From Syntrophorhabdaceae bacterium (GTDB lineage: Bacteria > Desulfobacterota > Syntrophorhabdia > Syntrophorhabdales > Syntrophorhabdaceae): a stretch of DNA of 34,166 nucleotides. The stretch covers positions 1 through 34,166 of the forward strand of contig JAOAHW010000209.1 of NCBI GenBank assembly GCA_026415015.1, in the 5' to 3' direction. The stretch's first letter is position 1. Each line of letters opens with the position of its first letter. This document shows positions 30,554 to 34,166 of the stretch, piece by piece. Made by a program: the position numbers and the translations under genes. The notes beneath the pieces were generated by a model. That model was not told the origin of the DNA. It made no database searches and was given only the letters and a program-made list of their open reading frames with translations.

Positions 30554-31270
30554 GTGTCATGGTTTTCCTGTGACCTCCATATACACTCTACACTCTCACC
30601 ATGTGCAAGCCTTGATATGTCACCAAAGAATATTGTTTTGAAAGCTAAAGAAGTGGGTCTCCATATCATAGCTATAACAGACCACAATATGACTGAAAAC
30701 TCCATCTTTGCCCATGAAATAGGAAAAAAAATAGGCCTTACTGTTCTATTTGGTATGGAGCTCCAGACCCAGGAGGAGATCCATCTTTTGGCTATATTCG
30801 ATGATTATCATACTGCCATGGAACTTCAAAAAAAGGTCTACTCTCTCCTGCCCCATATTAAAAATGATGTAAACTATTTTGGTGACCAGGTTGTGGTGGA
30901 TGAAAATGACGAGATAATACGCTTTGAAGACAGAATGCTTCTCAATTCCTCACAGATAACCATAGAGGACGCAGTAGAATGGATCAAGGCCCATGGAGGG
31001 ATTGCAATACCATCCCATATCGATAGCACCACATTCAGTATAATAAGCCAGCTTGGTTTTATACCAGATAATATCCCTTTTGATGCACTTGAGATAAAAA
31101 AAAGTGAAAATATACCAGATGTCTTACCTTTTATTATTAGAAAAGACATCCCCTTTGTAACATTTTCAGATGCCCATTATCTAAATGACATAGGAAAGAA
31201 AAGGACTACTCTTCATATGGATGAGCCAACATGCAAAGACATAAAAGCAGCTCTAAAATTATTGAGGTGA
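30554..31270 (+). CDS. PHP-domain metal-dependent phosphoesterase
   Basis: The 238-residue protein (GTG start 30554, with AAAAGG upstream) is a TrpH/YciV-like PHP domain. All the metal-binding groups are present: DLHIHST at the N-terminus, AITDHN, the Glu/His pair in GMELQTQEEIHLLAIF, PSHID and FSDAHY. PHP proteins hydrolyse phosphoesters such as nucleotides or small phosphorylated signals. As last gene of the HydS cassette it may degrade or make the signal. Its last 12 bases overlap the convergent acyl-CoA synthetase gene. Confidence 0.92.
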   Translation: MSWFSCDLHIHSTLSPCASLDMSPKNIVLKAKEVGLHIIAITDHNMTENSIFAHEIGKKIGLTVLFGMELQTQEEIHLLAIFDDYHTAMELQKKVYSLLPHIKNDVNYFGDQVVVDENDEIIRFEDRMLLNSSQITIEDAVEWIKAHGGIAIPSHIDSTTFSIISQLGFIPDNIPFDALEIKKSENIPDVLPFIIRKDIPFVTFSDAHYLNDIGKKRTTLHMDEPTCKDIKAALKLLR

Positions 31271-33346
31271 GATTACTATCCTTGCATCTACTGCATATAG
31301 ATCATCGCCTTCACCTTTTATTGGATTTATGTCTATCTCTGATATATCTGGAAAATCTTCGACTAACCTCCCTATCCTCACCAGATAATCGGTAAGGATT
31401 TCTATGGACATACCTTTTTGACCCCTTATCCCTTTAATAAGGGAAAATCCTCTTATATTCGTGATCATATCGTATGCCTCTTCCTTTGTTAATGGAGCCA
31501 TATTAAAGACCATATCCTTTAATGCTTCTGTATATATCCCACCAAGACCGAACATAATAAGGTGTCCTGAGGTATCATCACGTTTACAGCCTATTATTAT
31601 CTCATTTCCTACAACAAGCTGCTGAGCCAGAACTGCAATAGCTCCTTCAATCTTTATCAATTCCTCCCAGATGCTCAAGGCCTTTTCCTGTGAGTCTATC
31701 CCTACCCTCACCCCATTTGTTTCTGTTTTATGGATTGGTCCAATTGCCTTCATAACCATAGGAAAACCAATTTTTTCACAAGCTGAGTAAACATCTTTTT
31801 TAGAAGTCATGTAAACCTGTAATGGCATTTTAAATCGTAAATAGCCTAATATCTTTGAGACATCAGAAAAAGATAATATACCTCTTTTGTCTATAATATC
31901 TTTTACAGCATTTTTATCATAATGGAAAACCTCATTTGATTTTTTATAGATCTTTGGTTTTCTCAAAACCTTTCCCATTGCCTTTGCAAGATTCACCTCA
32001 TCGAAAAAATAAAAATTGCCTTGTGAGGCAAACTCCATCAAAGGTCTATGACATGTTGTGACTGAGCTAAAAACAGGTATTATAGGGATTGTGCTGTATT
32101 TTATCGCTATTGCTATCTCATCGTATATTTTTTTATTATCAAAAAAGCCTGGATTTGCAATCATAACAACTATTACATCTATGTTGTCTTTTTCTTCTTC
32201 ATTTAAAATCTTCAATATCTCTTTTATCTGTGTTGCTGTCCTTGAAGGAAAACAGTCAATAGGATTAAGCACTGAACATTCAGGGGGAAGTATTTTTCCT
32301 ATAATATTTTGCGTATCTTCTCTCAAGACAGGGACTTTAAATCCCTGCCTCTCTAACTCATCAGTTATTATAACCCCTGGTCCACCTGCGTCTGTTATAA
32401 CGCATACATGGTTCCCTTTAAACTTACCTCTTATCGCCTTTAAAACACAGGCAATATCAATCATCTCTATCTTGCTTTCTGCCCTTATTATCCCTGCCTT
32501 TTTAAATAAGGTGTCTACTACTGTATCATTATTTGCCATAGCCCCTGTATGACTTATGGCTGCCCTGACACCTGCATCTGTGGCCCCTGATTTTATTGCA
32601 ATGATTGAACAACCTTTTTCAACGAGTCTCTTTGTATGGCTGAGAAACTCTCGGGGTTTCTTAAGGGATTCTATATACATCATCAAAATAGGTGCACCAC
32701 CTATTTCATAGTGTTCCCCATAGAGTCCAATAAGATCCTCAATACCAATCTGAACAGAATTGCCTACATTTACAACATTAGAGAATGATAACCCTCTGCT
32801 TACCGCCTGTTCCATAACAAGGTCTACAAATGCACCCGAACCACTTATCAGGTCTATTGCTCCAGGTTTTGTTTCAGGCATAATACCTGCAAACTTACCG
32901 CTATAGTAAGGGGTCATAAAACCAGAGCAATTAGGACCTATCATTATTATTCCATTTTCATTTGCAATTTTTAAAAGATGCGCCTCTTTTTTCTTTCCCT
33001 CTTTATCTTTTTCCCCAAAGCCTGCAGATATAATTATCACTGCCTTGACCCCTATCTCTGCCATCTCCTCAAAAACTGCTATAACTGCCTTTGCTGGAAC
33101 CACAATAATGGCAAGTTCTGGTATCTCTGGGAGTTCTTTGAGTGAAGGATAAGAGTCAATGCCCAATACCTTATTGCCTTTAGGGTTTACAACCATAAGT
33201 CTACCTTCATATCTATGGTCAATTATATTTTTTAAGATTTTTCCACCTGGTTTGTTTGTGTCCTCGCTGGCACCCACTATAACAATAGAATCAGGCATAA
33301 ACAATGCCTTATACTGTAAAAATGAACCTTTGACCTCTGTATCCAT
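31259..33346 (-). CDS. ADP-forming acyl-CoA synthetase, fused alpha-beta (acetate-CoA ligase family)
   Basis: The 695-residue enzyme converts acyl-CoA, ADP and phosphate to acid, CoA and ATP, or the reverse. The N-terminal CoA-binding domain has IVIVGASEDTNKPGG. The succinyl-CoA-ligase-like domains contain SGSGAFVDLVMEQA and the phosphohistidine motif AAISHTGAMA (H266). The last 220 residues are an ATP-grasp beta subunit (FPMVMKAIGPIHKTETNGV, IEINPI-like SEIDINPI). The alpha and beta parts are one chain, as in many anaerobes. Upstream, 7 bases away, is an MFS transporter, suggesting that an imported organic acid is activated here or a fermentation acid exported. The acid cannot be named. Confidence 0.93.
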   Translation of the reverse strand: MDTEVKGSFLQYKALFMPDSIVIVGASEDTNKPGGKILKNIIDHRYEGRLMVVNPKGNKVLGIDSYPSLKELPEIPELAIIVVPAKAVIAVFEEMAEIGVKAVIIISAGFGEKDKEGKKKEAHLLKIANENGIIMIGPNCSGFMTPYYSGKFAGIMPETKPGAIDLISGSGAFVDLVMEQAVSRGLSFSNVVNVGNSVQIGIEDLIGLYGEHYEIGGAPILMMYIESLKKPREFLSHTKRLVEKGCSIIAIKSGATDAGVRAAISHTGAMANNDTVVDTLFKKAGIIRAESKIEMIDIACVLKAIRGKFKGNHVCVITDAGGPGVIITDELERQGFKVPVLREDTQNIIGKILPPECSVLNPIDCFPSRTATQIKEILKILNEEEKDNIDVIVVMIANPGFFDNKKIYDEIAIAIKYSTIPIIPVFSSVTTCHRPLMEFASQGNFYFFDEVNLAKAMGKVLRKPKIYKKSNEVFHYDKNAVKDIIDKRGILSFSDVSKILGYLRFKMPLQVYMTSKKDVYSACEKIGFPMVMKAIGPIHKTETNGVRVGIDSQEKALSIWEELIKIEGAIAVLAQQLVVGNEIIIGCKRDDTSGHLIMFGLGGIYTEALKDMVFNMAPLTKEEAYDMITNIRGFSLIKGIRGQKGMSIEILTDYLVRIGRLVEDFPDISEIDINPIKGEGDDLYAVDARIVISPQ

Positions 33347-33353
33347 ATCTTTA

Positions 33354-34147
33354 TCACCTCTCTTTTTTTCTCATCATCAGGGATGTCATAGCCCCGATTA
33401 CTGCTACACATGTAGATAATGCAAAGGGATATTTGAATGATCCGGTTATATCCTTTAGCCAGCCCGCTATAAAAGGACCTAATGCCTGACCAATTCCAAA
33501 AAAAAGTGTTATAAAACCAAGGGCAGCAGGTGCAAGCCTCGCCCCTATTGCATCTCCTGCTGCGGCAGCCATAATTACCGGTATAGAAAAGGCAGTGAGA
33601 CCAAATAGAATAGCTGATATATAGAACAGGGGGATCGATTTTGTAATAATAAGAAAAAGACATGAGATGGCAAGGACAAGATATGCACCCATGGAGGCAT
33701 ATCTCCTGCCAACTATATCAGATAAACCACCCCATATAACACCACAGAAAATGGCACAGAATCCCAGAATCGCAAATAAATGACCTGCTGAGGAATCAGA
33801 TAGACCGATCTCTTTGGTGAGAAATGCTATGATAAATGTAAGATAGATGATATATGAGAATCCATACATAAAATATACTAATCCGAGCTTCCATATCTCC
33901 TTTTCATTTAAAAGTATCTTCCATGTGGAAAATAATGATATCTTTTCATTGCCTTCAGCGGGCTGACCATTACCTCCATATATGGTCAAGCCTTTCTCCC
34001 CTGGTGTATCCCTTAAGAGGGCATAGCATACAAAAGAAAATACAAAGACTATTATCCCAAGAAGATACCAGGTATACCTCCAACCATCTGTGCCATACAT
34101 GACTATCAGGCGTGGTATAACAAGACCTGTGATAGAAAGGCCTGTTC
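33354..34147 (-). CDS. MFS transporter, N-terminus cut by the contig end
   Basis: About 264 residues of a major facilitator protein are visible, with the reading frame continuing without a start into the adapter. The visible part opens GTGLSITGLVIPRLI (end of the first six-helix bundle), then YTWYLLGIIVFVFSFVCYALL, a cytoplasmic loop, and the second bundle with SAGHLFAILGFCAIFCGVIWGGLSDIVGRR (the repeated GxxxDRxGRR-like loop) and four more hydrophobic helices ending in MMRKKER. It resembles oxalate/formate- and monocarboxylate-type MFS porters, but the substrate is not determined. The ATG at 34100 is internal, not the start. The gene runs into the acyl-CoA synthetase operon. Confidence 0.88.
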
Positions 34148-34166
34148 CTGTCTCTTATACACATCT
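34148..34166 (-). other. Tn5/Nextera mosaic-end adapter (library artefact)
   Basis: The last 19 bases, CTGTCTCTTATACACATCT, are the reverse complement of the sequence at 1-19. They are the adapter at the other end of the contig, not genomic DNA. Confidence 0.98.

Noticed and set aside
33970..34164. Open frame on the minus strand starting MCIRDRNRPF at the right end
   Set aside because: The first residues are translated from the Nextera adapter, and the rest is out of frame with the real MFS gene.

Overview
The window is a 34-kb contig end-capped on both sides by a 19-bp Tn5/Nextera mosaic end (1-19 and 34148-34166), so only 20-34147 is genomic. The DNA is moderately AT-rich, coding-dense and heavy in AUA and AGA/AGG codons. 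Gene content points to a strictly anaerobic bacterium: a MetFV-HdrABC-MvhD type methylene-tetrahydrofolate reductase complex, a probable selenocysteine protein, an [FeFe]-hydrogenase-like sensor, ADP-forming acyl-CoA synthetase, a 2-oxoacid:ferredoxin oxidoreductase subunit and nickel-pincer cofactor genes. A Desulfobacterota- or Nitrospirota-like lineage is my best guess, but no 16S rRNA or other decisive marker is present.

Layout. 20-1472 (minus): a DnaJ/CbpA-type co-chaperone cut by the left end, and a DUF89/ARMT1-like protein. 1634-2542 (plus): cysteine synthase. 2590-10991 (minus): one energy-metabolism operon in the order hdrC, hdrB, small winged-helix-like gene, a giant hdrA, mvhD (in-frame UGA, probable selenocysteine), metV, metF. 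HdrA is a nested fusion: a GltD/NfnB-like NAD(P)H dehydrogenase module sits inside the ferredoxin insert of a first HdrA module and is followed by a second HdrA module. Together these genes would carry electrons from NAD(P)H and/or ferredoxin, or a hydrogenase partner, through Fe-S/FAD modules to methylene-H4folate (Wood-Ljungdahl methyl branch or its reverse). Heptanucleotide repeats lie immediately upstream of hdrB and mvhD.

11022-13775 (minus): a more AT-rich restriction-modification pair, an amino-methyltransferase with TSPPY and a HinP1I-like endonuclease with an amber codon 24 codons before the expected C-terminus. It lies against radC (13778-14518). Then come larC and larB, followed by the housekeeping operon ffh-rpsP-khpA-rimM-trmD-RNA methyltransferase-rplS-rnhB-yraN (16478-21388, minus). 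The RNA methyltransferase appears to start at CTG.

21479-22290 (minus): a PPC/DUF296 protein and an unrecognised 114-residue protein. They are divergent from an IclR regulator (22469, plus), followed by a lipoprotein, cysS, an orphan 2-oxoacid oxidoreductase gamma subunit and adenine deaminase, ending in a hairpin terminator. 28001-31270 (plus): DRTGG protein, RsbW-like ATPase, HydS-like [FeFe]-hydrogenase homologue, second DRTGG protein and PHP phosphoesterase, a likely redox/H2-sensing signalling cassette. 31259-34147 (minus): fused ADP-forming acyl-CoA synthetase preceded by an MFS transporter cut by the right end. No rRNA, tRNA, CRISPR array or insertion sequence was seen, and no stretch over 300 bases lacks a gene.
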